Shown: positions 53,179-61,261 of the stretch, in pieces | How the letters are laid out: every line of letters starts with the position of its first letter | How positions within the stretch are numbered: the stretch's first letter is position 1 | Assembly: GCF_022559625.1 (NCBI RefSeq) | Contig: NZ_CP042288.1 | Span: forward strand, 706,409-770,408 | Source of the DNA: Aquisalinus flavus | GTDB lineage: Bacteria > Pseudomonadota > Alphaproteobacteria > Caulobacterales > Parvularculaceae | Length of the DNA stretch: 64,000 nt | Reading direction: 5' to 3' | The notes under the pieces: model-generated | Told to the model about the DNA's origin: nothing | The model's input: the letters and a program-made list of their open reading frames with translations, nothing else | Database searches by the model: none | Program-made: the position numbers and the translations under genes

Positions 53179-53730
53179 CTACTCCCCGTAGAGATAGATC
53201 TCCGGCACCGGCAGCGCGTCATGTTCCTGCTGCCAGACGAGGGAGGCGATTTTCCATCCCTCCTCATCACGGACGAGCTGGAAGGAGTTGATCCCGCGCA
53301 TGAACGGGTCGCTGTCATCGGCGGACCTCAGGGCCTCGTAAGTCGAGAAGACCTGTGCGATGCCGCCATAAGCGTGGACGGTGCGGTCAATTTCTGTCTC
53401 GAAGAAGCCGTTCTGTTCCAGCCATGGGCCGCTTCGCTCGACATAGTCTTCCGGGGTCAGGACACGCGGTGGCTGGTCCGGCTGATGCAGGGCGGTCATC
53501 TGCGCCCCATCGGTAAACAGAGAGCGGAAACAGGTCCAGTCGCGCTTTTCGCCTGCCGGTCCGGAAATGACCGCATAGGTCCGCGCAATAAGACTGTCGA
53601 TATTTGTGCCAGCATCGGGGCACCCTCGATCCTCGCCGGTCTGTTGACCGTGAGCCAAGGGCACAATCGCAACGCTGACAGCGATCGCCGCGGCGATAGA
53701 TCGGAAGGGTCTGAGATGATCTGGCTGCAT
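53179..53730 (-). CDS. Exported NTF2/SnoaL-like hypothetical protein
   Basis: A signal peptide (RSIAAAIAVSVAIVPLAHG) precedes an NTF2-like domain of about 150 residues. Visible parts are IDSLIARTYAVISGPAG, WTCFRSLFTDGAQMTAL, EDYVERSGPWL, HAYGGIAQVFSTYEA and the closing INSFQLVRDEEGWKIASLVW, which fit DUF4440/SnoaL-type proteins. Function is unknown. The start at 53730 puts the signal peptide at the N-terminus; the frame is open to 53793. It ends 6 nt from the convergent thpR. Confidence 0.8.
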   Translation of the reverse strand: MQPDHLRPFRSIAAAIAVSVAIVPLAHGQQTGEDRGCPDAGTNIDSLIARTYAVISGPAGEKRDWTCFRSLFTDGAQMTALHQPDQPPRVLTPEDYVERSGPWLEQNGFFETEIDRTVHAYGGIAQVFSTYEALRSADDSDPFMRGINSFQLVRDEEGWKIASLVWQQEHDALPVPEIYLYGE

Positions 53731-53809
53731 GCGTGATAATCCCCCTGTCTCGAACCCGGACAGCCCGAACCCGGAAAGCCAGAATATCATCAATTGCGAG
53801 GAGTGAAAG

Positions 53810-53883
53810 TGGAGGCCACGGCCGGAATCGAACCGGCGTACACGGCTTTGCAGGCCGCTGCGTCACCACTCCGCCACGTGGCC
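53810..53883 (-). tRNA. tRNA-Cys (GCA)
   Basis: On the minus strand, acceptor GGCCACG/CGTGGCC, anticodon loop CTGCAAA with anticodon GCA, T-loop TTCGATT, discriminator T and encoded CCA form a 74-nt tRNA. Confidence 0.96.
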
Positions 53884-54082
53884 GTCCCGTGAAATGGTGA
53901 ATGCGTGTCATAGCCCCGGGGATCGTATCAGTAAAGCGGGAATAGATGGCGCGGCGCAAAATTGTCTCGGGAGGAAGGCGTTGCCTCAGCCGCCAGACAG
54001 GGCTAAGAGCTACACGTTGATCCAACAGAGCCAGGGCCGGTCGCAGGCCGTCAAGGCCCAAGAGAGACGACAGAGAAACGAC

Positions 54083-54739
54083 ATGGATTTTGCAGCCGCT
54101 CGGAAGCATATGGTGGACAGTCAGGTCCGTCCGAACGACGTCACCGATATTGACCTGCAGCTGGCGATGGAATCGCTGCCGCGCGAGAAATTCGTGCCGT
54201 CCAACCGCAAGTCACTGGCCTATGCTGAACTCGGCATCGAACTGTTTCCGGGCCGCTGGCTGCTCCAGGCGCGCGACTTCTCCAAGCTGATCCACGCCGC
54301 GGGCATCCGCAAGGGTGATCTCGTTCTCGATGTCGGCTGTGGCTACGGTTATTCCTCCGCCGTCATTGCCCGCCTTGCCGGCATGGTGGTTGCGCTCGAA
54401 GAAGACGAGGCTATCGCCGGCGACGCGGAAAAACGAATCGCCGCGCTCGGCATCGACAATGCCGTGACGGTAGATGGCCCGCTGACCGACGGCATGACCA
54501 ATCAGGGCCCGTATGATGTCATCACCATTGCCAATGGCGGTATCGCCGAGCGGCCGGTCAAGCTGCTGGACCAGTTGAAGACCGGTGGCCGGCTCGTCGC
54601 CATCTGGGTCAATGGCGGCATCGGCCGTGCGACCGTCTATACCAAGTCCGCCGAGGCGATCGGCGATCGCTTCGTTTTCGAGGCGCAGCCGCCGGGCATC
54701 CTGCCGGGCTTCAAGCCGGCGCCTGCCTTCACCTTCTGA
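54083..54739 (+). CDS. Protein-L-isoaspartate O-methyltransferase family protein
   Basis: A SAM-dependent methyltransferase of 218 residues in the PCMT family. It begins DFAAARKHMVDSQVRPNDV, then ESLPREKFVP and YAELGIELFPGRWLL. The SAM motif I is LVLDVGCGYGYSSAVIARLA. The alphaproteobacterial subgroup differs from classical Pcm and may not repair isoaspartate. It is usually upstream of tolC and the DUF2497 gene; here popZ follows after 116 bp and no tolC lies between. The start at 54083 fits the family N-terminus. Confidence 0.88.
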   Translation: MDFAAARKHMVDSQVRPNDVTDIDLQLAMESLPREKFVPSNRKSLAYAELGIELFPGRWLLQARDFSKLIHAAGIRKGDLVLDVGCGYGYSSAVIARLAGMVVALEEDEAIAGDAEKRIAALGIDNAVTVDGPLTDGMTNQGPYDVITIANGGIAERPVKLLDQLKTGGRLVAIWVNGGIGRATVYTKSAEAIGDRFVFEAQPPGILPGFKPAPAFTF

Positions 54740-54824
54740 CACCACACAGTTTGTGTCCTGTCCGCTGACATTGACAAGATGTTGAAAAATTAGGGTTGAT
54801 AGGCGTCGCGAAGCACCGGAATAG

Positions 54825-54839
54825 TTAACCATAGATTAA
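54825..54839. promoter_or_regulatory. CtrA-type box TTAA-N7-TTAA upstream of popZ
   Basis: TTAA (54825-54828), CCATAGA, TTAA (54836-54839), 16 bp before the popZ start. The half TTAACCAT is also the common alphaproteobacterial CtrA half-site. Inferred from the motif only. Confidence 0.65.
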
Positions 54840-54855
54840 CGCAGGAACCGAGTGT

Positions 54856-55554
54856 ATGGCGAACCCTCAAGCAGAACCGAGCATGGATGATATCCTCGCA
54901 TCGATACGGCGTATCATTGCCGAGGAGGACGAACCCGCGCCGAAAGCCAGAAGCGTTCGCAAGGCTCCGGAACCGGTCAGCCGCGAGCCGGTAAGCCGCA
55001 AGGCGCCCGAGCCCGTTCAGGTATCGGAGCCCGAAGAAGCAGAAGACGACATCGAGGATGAAGCGGTCGCTGCTGCGCCCGGCTTTGAGGAAGATGACGA
55101 TTCTGATTTCGATATCGCCGAGGATGACGGGATCGAGGCAGCCGCGGCTGAAAGTGCCGAAGCTGACGACGAGCCTGACTATGGCAGCGATGATGACCTT
55201 GATTTCGATGTCTTTGACCATGACCTCACCGCCGACGCTGCGACTGCGGACGTGACTGTCGAAGAACAGGACGTCGAGGATGCAGTAGCGCAATCACCTG
55301 CCGACTCAATCGGCTCCCTTACAGAAAGAGTTGAACAGACCATGTTGAGCAAAGCTTCCGCCGGTGCCGCTGCGAGTGCCTTCAAGCATCTGGAACAGAA
55401 TGTCCGCGTCGCCAACAGCAATTCGGCGACCCTTGAGGACATCATCGAGAAGATGCTGGAGCCGATGCTGCAGCAATGGCTCGACGACAACCTGCCACGC
55501 ATCGTCGAGGAAAAGGTCGAGGAAGAAGTGCGCCGGCTCGCCCGCCGCCATTAG
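54856..55554 (+). CDS. popZ: PopZ / DUF2497 pole-organising protein
   Basis: A 232-residue scaffold that forms a polar matrix and recruits ParB and cell-cycle kinases such as CckA regulators in Caulobacter. It shows the three-part layout: an N-terminal helix (MDDILASIRRIIAEEDEP), a long acidic disordered linker (about residues 25-150, rich in Asp/Glu/Pro/Ala), and the conserved C-terminal oligomerisation helices (SAFKHLEQN, TLEDIIEKMLEPMLQQWLDD, NLPRIVEEKVEEEVRRLA). A CtrA-type box lies just upstream and a terminator just after. valS, often next, is not there. Confidence 0.92.
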   Translation: MANPQAEPSMDDILASIRRIIAEEDEPAPKARSVRKAPEPVSREPVSRKAPEPVQVSEPEEAEDDIEDEAVAAAPGFEEDDDSDFDIAEDDGIEAAAAESAEADDEPDYGSDDDLDFDVFDHDLTADAATADVTVEEQDVEDAVAQSPADSIGSLTERVEQTMLSKASAGAAASAFKHLEQNVRVANSNSATLEDIIEKMLEPMLQQWLDDNLPRIVEEKVEEEVRRLARRH

Positions 55555-55582
55555 GCTCAACCGACTTTACAGCAAGCGTCTA

Positions 55583-55609
55583 CGGCTGCCTCCGGGCAGC
55601 CGTTTTTTT
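55583..55609 (+). terminator. Rho-independent terminator of popZ
   Basis: CGGCTGCC (55583-55590), loop TCCG, GGCAGCCG (55595-55602), then seven T's. Confidence 0.92.
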
Positions 55610-55627
55610 ATGAACCCTTGCAAAATG

Positions 55628-55661
55628 AAAAAAGGGCCGCCTCCCATGGGAAGCGGCCCTG
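55628..55661 (-). terminator. Rho-independent terminator of the M13 peptidase gene
   Basis: On the minus strand GGGCCGCTTCCC pairs with GGGAGGCGGCCC around a short AT centre and is followed by six T's, 25 nt after the peptidase stop codon. Confidence 0.9.
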
Positions 55662-55685
55662 TCGTCGTTCATATGAAACGATGGC

Positions 55686-57785
55686 TTACCAGATGCGCAC
55701 CCGGGCGTCAGGCGCGAGATACAACTCGTCGTCCTCGGCAACCTCGAACGCGTCATACCACGCATCCATGTTACGCACGACGCCATTCGTTCTGTACTCG
55801 GACGGAGAGTGCGGGTCAGTCGTCAGGCGGTTCTTCAGCTCTTCCTCGCGATATTTGCGCTTCCACACCTGGGCCCAGGCCATGAAGAAGCGCTGGTCGC
55901 CGGTATAGCCATCGAGCACCGGTGCTTCCTCGCCATTGAGCGACAGCTTGTAGGCGTCATAGGCCATGGTCAGGCCGCCAAGGTCACCGATATTCTCGCC
56001 CATGGTCAGGTTCGGATCGACGAAGAAGCCCTCGATCGGCGAGTAAGTTTCGTACTGGGCACCAAGCGCCGCGGTTTTTTCCTCGAAGGCTTCCGCATCT
56101 GCTTCGGTCCACCAGTCGCGCAGCAGGCCTGTACCATCGGACTTGCGTCCCTGGTCGTCGAAGCCGTGCCCGATTTCGTGGCCGATCACGGCACCGATAC
56201 CGCCGTAATTGACGGCATCGTCAGCTTCCGGATCAAAAAACGGTGCCTGCAGGATAGCCGCCGGAAAGACGATCTCGTTCATCGGCGGATTGTAATAGGC
56301 ATTGACGGTCTGCGGATTCATGAACCATTCGGAGCGATCGATCGGCTTGCCGAGCTTGGAAATCATGTCGTTCCATGCCCAGACTCCTGCGCGCCGCTGG
56401 TTGCCGAATGCATCACCCTCGATCACTTCCAGGTCGGAGTAATCCGTCCATTCATCCGGATAGCCGATCTTGGTGTTGAAGGCATCGAGCTTGTCGAAGG
56501 CTTCCTGCTTGGTCTCCTCCGTCATCCAGTCGAGATTTTCCAGACGCATACGGAAGGCGGCCTTCAGATTGTCGACCAGCTCTTCCATCTTGGCTTTGGA
56601 TTCGGGCGGGAAGTGATCTTCGACATAGACCTGACCGACGGCCTCGCCGAGCGTTCCGTTGACTGCGGCAACGCCGCGTTTCCAGCGCTCGCGCTGTTCG
56701 GTTACGCCGCGCAACTTGGTCCCGAAGAAGGCGAAATTCGCATCGTCGAATTCGCTCGGCAGCACGTCCGCATTGGTGGAGATCAGGTGGAGCCTCATAT
56801 AGTCCTTCCACACTTCGACCGGCGTTTCGGCAAAGATCCCGGCTGATGCCTGGATAGCGTCGTTCTCGCGCAGGACGAATTGGGTCTCGCCGCCAAGGCC
56901 GGCCTCGTTCAGCATCAGCGGCCAGGGGAAGTCGGGTGCATAGGTCTGGAGTTCTTCGGCGGAGACGAGGTTGTAGGTCAGGTCGCGCTCGCGGCGCTTG
57001 GCCGGTTCCCAGTGGACCATGGCCAGCTCATTTTCCAGATCGTATACCGCATTGGCGCGTTCCTGCGCGTTGTCCATGCCGGCCATGGTCATCAGATCGG
57101 CCAGATAGGCCCTGTAGGCTTCGCGTTCTTCGGCAAAGCCTTCATCCGTATAGTAACCCCTGTTGGGCAGGCCGAGACCGGACTGGGTGAGATAGGTGAT
57201 GTAGCGGTCAGGCTGTTTGGAATCGACATTGACGAAAGGCGAGAAGGGTGTGCTGACGCCCAGTTGCGGGTCGCCGAAGGCGCGGGCGACATCGTCATGG
57301 CTCTCGAGCGCGTCGATCGCTGCCATGTGGTCGTCCAGAACGGACAAGCCTTTTTCGTTGATCGTCCCGGTGTCGAGATAGCTGGCGTAATAGTCGCCGA
57401 TCTTCTGCTCGACCGAGCCCTGCGCCGCATCGGAAGATGCTGCCGATTCGATAATATTCTTCACCCGCTCTTCGGAGCGTTCGAACAGCACCGTAAACGA
57501 GCCATAGTTGGAGAACTCGGCCGGGATCTCGAATTCGTCGAGCCACTGGCCGTTAACATAGCGGAAGAAGTCGTCGCCGGGATCGATCTCGGTCTTCATG
57601 TCCGACAGTTCGATGCCGAATGTCCCGAGCTCCGGGCCCTCTCCCTGATCGACGCCATACGCCTCGACGCCTTCCGCCTCGTAGTCGGTCTGATTTTCGG
57701 GGGCAGCCGTCTGGTCGCTCGTCGTCTCGTTGCCGCAGGCAACCAGAGCCAGCGCCGCAACGCCGCCTAAAAGAAATTTCTTCAT
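55686..57785 (-). CDS. M13 family zinc metallopeptidase (neprilysin/PepO type), lipoprotein
   Basis: A 699-residue exported endopeptidase. The signal ends in a lipobox (LLGGVAALALVAC), followed by an acidic linker. The N-terminal M13 domain begins DDFFRYVNGQWLDEFEIP. The zinc site is VIGHEIGHGFDDQGRK (His536, Glu537, His540), and the third ligand lies in GENIGDLGGLTMAYDAY; NAYYNPPMNEIVFPAAILQ and the C-terminal CxxW-like end (RVRIW) fit. It cleaves oligopeptides in the periplasm or at the surface. Monocistronic, with its own terminator at 55628; TCCGAAGGAGT-like sequence precedes the ATG. Confidence 0.95.
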   Translation of the reverse strand: MKKFLLGGVAALALVACGNETTSDQTAAPENQTDYEAEGVEAYGVDQGEGPELGTFGIELSDMKTEIDPGDDFFRYVNGQWLDEFEIPAEFSNYGSFTVLFERSEERVKNIIESAASSDAAQGSVEQKIGDYYASYLDTGTINEKGLSVLDDHMAAIDALESHDDVARAFGDPQLGVSTPFSPFVNVDSKQPDRYITYLTQSGLGLPNRGYYTDEGFAEEREAYRAYLADLMTMAGMDNAQERANAVYDLENELAMVHWEPAKRRERDLTYNLVSAEELQTYAPDFPWPLMLNEAGLGGETQFVLRENDAIQASAGIFAETPVEVWKDYMRLHLISTNADVLPSEFDDANFAFFGTKLRGVTEQRERWKRGVAAVNGTLGEAVGQVYVEDHFPPESKAKMEELVDNLKAAFRMRLENLDWMTEETKQEAFDKLDAFNTKIGYPDEWTDYSDLEVIEGDAFGNQRRAGVWAWNDMISKLGKPIDRSEWFMNPQTVNAYYNPPMNEIVFPAAILQAPFFDPEADDAVNYGGIGAVIGHEIGHGFDDQGRKSDGTGLLRDWWTEADAEAFEEKTAALGAQYETYSPIEGFFVDPNLTMGENIGDLGGLTMAYDAYKLSLNGEEAPVLDGYTGDQRFFMAWAQVWKRKYREEELKNRLTTDPHSPSEYRTNGVVRNMDAWYDAFEVAEDDELYLAPDARVRIW

Positions 57786-57877
57786 GCCGTTACTCCTTCG
57801 GATAGAAAAATCGGGATTACCGGTCCATTGGGGCCGAGAACCTACTAATTCGTGCGTTTATCACAATTGGGTCGGTA

Positions 57878-59143
57878 TTAATACGTGGCAATCTCTGTGG
57901 CCAGACCAGCAGCACGCAGGTTTTCGATGATCCGGTCGAGATGCGGGCGGTCATTGGTCTCGACCGAAATGTCGAGATAGGTTGCCTTTGCAGGCAGGTC
58001 ATTGAAGATGCGGTGGTAGGAAACGTCGATGACGTTGCCGCCGGCCTTCGCGATGATGTCGGCGACCTTGGTCAGCTGGCCGGGTACGTCAAGCAGTTCG
58101 ATCCGCAGCCGCGCCATGCGGCCCTGACGGGCGATATCGCGCATCAGGATCGAGGAGAGCAGGCGGGTATCGATATTGCCACCGCAGATAACCGTGCCGA
58201 CTTTCCTGCCTGCGAATATTTCAGGATTGGCGAGGATCGCGGCAAGCCCGGCAGCGCCGGCGCCTTCAGCCAGTGTCTTCTGGACATTGAGATAGAGGCT
58301 GAGAGCGCTTTCCAGTGCCCGTTCATCGACCATGACGATGTCGTCGACGAGAGCGGCGATCAGCTGTCTCGTCAGCTTGCCGGGTTCGCGGACGGCGATG
58401 CCTTCGGCCAATGTCATGCCGCCAACAGGATTGTCCTGGTCTTTCAAGAGGTTGAGCATGGAAGGGTACAGCTGTGCCTGAACCCCGATAACCTTGATAT
58501 CGGGCTTGATCCGGCGCGCGGCGATGGCAATGCCCGATAGCAGCCCGCCGCCGCCGATCGGCACGACAAGAATGTCGAGATCGGGCACGGCCTCGAGCAT
58601 TTCCACGCCGATCGTGCCCTGGCCCGCTATCACATGCGGGTCGTCGAAGGGGTGGACGAAAGTCAGCCCGTCTTCGTTGCATTTGCGCCGGGCGACCACA
58701 TTGGCGGAATCGTAATCATCGCCATCGAGAATCACATTGGCGCCAAGCGCTTCTGTTTGCTGCACTTTCACGTAAGGCGTATGGCGCGGCATGACGATCG
58801 TCGCGTTGATGCCGAGCGTGGCCGCATTGCGGGCAACGCCCTGGGCATGGTTGCCGGCCGAGGCGGCGATGACACCGCGCTTTTTCTCGTCTGCCGTAAG
58901 GCTCAGCAGCTTGGCGAGCGCGCCGCGCTCCTTGAAGGCGCCGGTATATTGAAGGTTTTCATATTTGACGAACAACTCGCAGCCGGTCAGCGTGCTGAGC
59001 TTTTCGGCTTTCATGCAGGGGGTAATCGCAATCGATTTCCAGGCCGGATGTTCCCGGTAGAGGATCGATTTGAGATCGCTGTCGGACAGGCCGGGCAGGG
59101 CTCTGTCCTGGGGCATGGCAGAACTGGTCATTTTGGCGGTCAT
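57878..59143 (-). CDS. Threonine ammonia-lyase (threonine dehydratase) with ACT domain
   Basis: A PLP enzyme of 421 residues that turns L-threonine into 2-oxobutanoate and ammonia (isoleucine pathway, or catabolic). The PLP lysine is Lys71 in ENLQYTGAFKERGAL; SAGNHAQGVA and the glycine loop VPIGGGGLLSGIA are present. The C-terminal part (RMARLRIELLDVPGQLTKVA) is a single ACT-like domain, as in the shorter TdcB/IlvA-type enzymes. The start at 59143 has AAAGGGA upstream; the frame stays open to 59194. Divergent from the TrpR-like gene. Confidence 0.94.
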   Translation of the reverse strand: MTAKMTSSAMPQDRALPGLSDSDLKSILYREHPAWKSIAITPCMKAEKLSTLTGCELFVKYENLQYTGAFKERGALAKLLSLTADEKKRGVIAASAGNHAQGVARNAATLGINATIVMPRHTPYVKVQQTEALGANVILDGDDYDSANVVARRKCNEDGLTFVHPFDDPHVIAGQGTIGVEMLEAVPDLDILVVPIGGGGLLSGIAIAARRIKPDIKVIGVQAQLYPSMLNLLKDQDNPVGGMTLAEGIAVREPGKLTRQLIAALVDDIVMVDERALESALSLYLNVQKTLAEGAGAAGLAAILANPEIFAGRKVGTVICGGNIDTRLLSSILMRDIARQGRMARLRIELLDVPGQLTKVADIIAKAGGNVIDVSYHRIFNDLPAKATYLDISVETNDRPHLDRIIENLRAAGLATEIATY

Positions 59144-59273
59144 GATTATCCCTTTATCGCGCGTCAGTCCCATTATCCATGACAAACTTCCCAAAAGCCC
59201 TGCGCATCGTCGAATTATGATGAAATTTTTGTGACCTATTGTATTAGTATGCTGGCACGGCTATATCGCCAGC

Positions 59274-59588
59274 ATGACAGACGAAGACAAGCAAACCGCC
59301 ATTGCCGAGCTGTGCGAGGCTCTCCTCGAAATCCAGACCAGGGAAGAGGCGAACGCCTTCCTGCGTGACCTGTGCACACCCGGTGAATTGCTGGCTGTAT
59401 CAGAGCGCTGGCGTATCGCCCGTATGCTCGATGCCGGGGGAAAGTCCTATCGCGACATTGCGCGGGCGACCCATGCCAGCACCACCACCGTCGCCCGCGT
59501 CGCGCGCTTCCTCAGGGACGAACCGTGGCGGGGCTACCGCATCATTCTGGACCGTATGCAAAAGACATCAGGAAAAACCGATGAGTAG
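59274..59588 (+). CDS. TrpR-like YerC/YecD family regulator
   Basis: A 104-residue helix-turn-helix protein of the Trp-repressor superfamily. LCEALLEIQTREEANAFLRD, LCTPGELLAVSERWRIARML and GKSYRDIARATHASTTTVAR form the TrpR fold with the recognition helix at the end. It overlaps hisG by 8 nt, a conserved pairing in alphaproteobacteria, so it may control histidine synthesis; the ligand is unknown. No signal peptide. The region upstream is AT-rich and presumably holds the promoter. Confidence 0.92.
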   Translation: MTDEDKQTAIAELCEALLEIQTREEANAFLRDLCTPGELLAVSERWRIARMLDAGGKSYRDIARATHASTTTVARVARFLRDEPWRGYRIILDRMQKTSGKTDE

Positions 59589-60474
59589 CAGTGATTCCAT
59601 CCTCCGCCTTACCATTCAGAAAAAAGGCCGGCTCGCCGATGGCTCCTTCGAGCTTCTGAAGCGCTGCGGGCTGACGATCAGCCATGGCAAGGACAAGCTC
59701 TATGCCCGCGTCGAGGAAATGCCGATCGATGTGCTTTTGGTGCGTGACGACGATATTCCTGCCTTTGTCGCGGACGGGGCGAGCGATATCGGCATCATCG
59801 GACAGAACGTCTATGACGAGCAGCGCCTGACCGGCGATGCGGTCTTGCCGGAAGAGCCCGAAATGCGTCTTGGCTTTTCCGGCTGCCGTCTGTGTATCGC
59901 CGTGCCCAAGGGCGAGAGCTATGACGGGCCCCAATGGCTGGAGGGCAAGCGCATCGCCACGTCCTATCCGGGTATAACGCAGGCCTGGCTGAAAGAGCAG
60001 GGCATCAGCGCCCGCACGGTCGTCATGAATGGTGCGGTGGAGATCGCCCCGCGCATGAATATCGGCGAGGCGATCTGCGATATCGTGTCGACCGGTGCGA
60101 CGCTGGATGCCAACGGCCTGATGCCGGTTGAGACGATTTACCGGTCCGAAGCGATCCTGATCAAATCGCCGCACAAGCTGAGCGATGCCAAGCAGGCGGT
60201 CTTCGATGCCCTCCTCAAGCGCATTCACGGGGTGCAGGAGTCGCGCGAGGCGAAATACATCATGATGAACGCGCCGCGTTCGGCGATCGAGGAAATCACG
60301 GCCATGCTGCCGGGCTCGGATGCGCCGACGATCCTCAATCTTGCGGGCGACGAGTCGAAGGTTGCGATCCACGCCGTTTGCCGCGAAAGCGTTTTCTGGG
60401 AGACGCTGGAGAACCTGAAACGGCTCGGTGCCAGTGCGATCCTGGTCCTCAATATAGAGAAAATGATGGCGTGA
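59581..60474 (+). CDS. hisG: ATP phosphoribosyltransferase HisG (long form)
   Basis: The first enzyme of histidine synthesis joins ATP and PRPP. The 297-residue product has the long-form layout: a periplasmic-binding-like catalytic domain (LRLTIQKKGRLADGSFELLKRCGL, ADGASDIGIIGQNVYDE), the PRPP-binding loop near ICDIVSTGATLDANGL, and the C-terminal regulatory domain (APTILNLAGDESKVAIHAVC) that senses histidine. It overlaps the TrpR-like gene by 8 nt. The rest of the his pathway is elsewhere except hisD at the window end. Confidence 0.95.
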   Translation: MSSSDSILRLTIQKKGRLADGSFELLKRCGLTISHGKDKLYARVEEMPIDVLLVRDDDIPAFVADGASDIGIIGQNVYDEQRLTGDAVLPEEPEMRLGFSGCRLCIAVPKGESYDGPQWLEGKRIATSYPGITQAWLKEQGISARTVVMNGAVEIAPRMNIGEAICDIVSTGATLDANGLMPVETIYRSEAILIKSPHKLSDAKQAVFDALLKRIHGVQESREAKYIMMNAPRSAIEEITAMLPGSDAPTILNLAGDESKVAIHAVCRESVFWETLENLKRLGASAILVLNIEKMMA

Positions 60475-60566
60475 ACCCTGGCTTCCGGTTCCCGCTTTAA
60501 AGCGCTTACCAGGAGCATCTTTCATTTTCTCATAGATTGGAACGAACTGTTTCGGAGGACGTTGTC

Positions 60567-60797
60567 ATGTTAATGATGAGTGAATCACAAACGATCAAGA
60601 AGACCCTGCTATTGCTGACCCAGGAAGAGATGGACCTCATCGACCTCTGGCGTCTGGAGAACCGTTTCACCTCCCGCACGGCGGCCATACGCGCGCTGAT
60701 CGGGCGTGGATGCCGCGATTATTTCTCCGAGGACGAGGACGATCGCGGCACGACGTTGATCGACGTGCAGGACGAGGCACCATCGGTCTCGGGTTGA
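60567..60797 (+). CDS. Small ribbon-helix-helix-like protein
   Basis: A 76-residue protein whose centre (LLLLTQEEMDLIDLWRLENR, then SRTAAIRALIGRG) has the strand-helix-helix pattern of ribbon-helix-helix DNA-binding proteins. The C-terminus is acidic. No toxin partner is beside it, so it is probably a small regulator; target unknown. The start at 60567 is 9 nt after CGGAGG; the frame extends to a TTG at 60537 upstream of that site. Confidence 0.78.
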   Translation: MLMMSESQTIKKTLLLLTQEEMDLIDLWRLENRFTSRTAAIRALIGRGCRDYFSEDEDDRGTTLIDVQDEAPSVSG

Positions 60798-60929
60798 CCG
60801 CAATCAACCGCCTGTTTCCCGCGCAGAAACGGAAAAACACCTGCCGTATATTTCCCTCTCGCCTGCCGTCAGATTTCGGTTGACCGGGGCATCGCAAAAT
60901 CCTACTAAACGCGCTCTTTCGGAGCGATT

Positions 60930-61004
60930 GCCGCGGTAGCTCAGTGGTAGAGCGCACCCTTGGTAAGGGTGAGGTCGAGAGTTCAATTCTCTCTCGCGGC
61001 ACCA
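60930..61004 (+). tRNA. tRNA-Thr (GGT)
   Basis: Acceptor GCCGCGG/TCGCGGC, anticodon stem CACCC/GGGTG with loop TTGGTAA (anticodon GGT), T-arm GAGAG/CTCTC with TTCAATT, discriminator A and encoded CCA; 75 nt. Confidence 0.96.
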
Positions 61005-61042
61005 GCTCCCTGATCTGACATCAGTAATCATGGGAGCCAGAC

Positions 61043-61258
61043 TTGAGCGTGAACCGGTCCGACACGACGGACGAGAAAAGCCCGCCAGACTCCACAAGGC
61101 ATGATGGCAACAGCCAGCCTGAAAATGAACAGTCAGGCGACAAACCAGCGCCCAAATCGTCATCCAGAAAAAAGCCGACCAAGGAAGACAGACTGGCCGA
61201 AGCCCTGCGCTCAAATCTGCGCCGGCGCAAACAGGCCGGGCGCAGGAACGAGGACTGA
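61043..61258 (+). CDS. Small basic hypothetical protein upstream of murA
   Basis: A 71-residue polar protein starting at a TTG (61043). The first 45 residues are disordered (Asp, Ser, Pro, Lys); the C-terminal helix (KEDRLAEALRSNLRRRKQ) resembles small conserved proteins found before murA in alphaproteobacteria. Function unknown. It ends 3 nt before the murA ATG, so the two are probably co-translated. The TTG has GGGAG upstream at about 61031. Confidence 0.7.
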   Translation: MSVNRSDTTDEKSPPDSTRHDGNSQPENEQSGDKPAPKSSSRKKPTKEDRLAEALRSNLRRRKQAGRRNED

Positions 61259-61261
61259 ACT

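Noticed and set aside
60537-60797. Ribbon-helix-helix protein as the antitoxin of a toxin-antitoxin pair
   Set aside because: No second small gene overlaps or adjoins it; the next feature is a tRNA.
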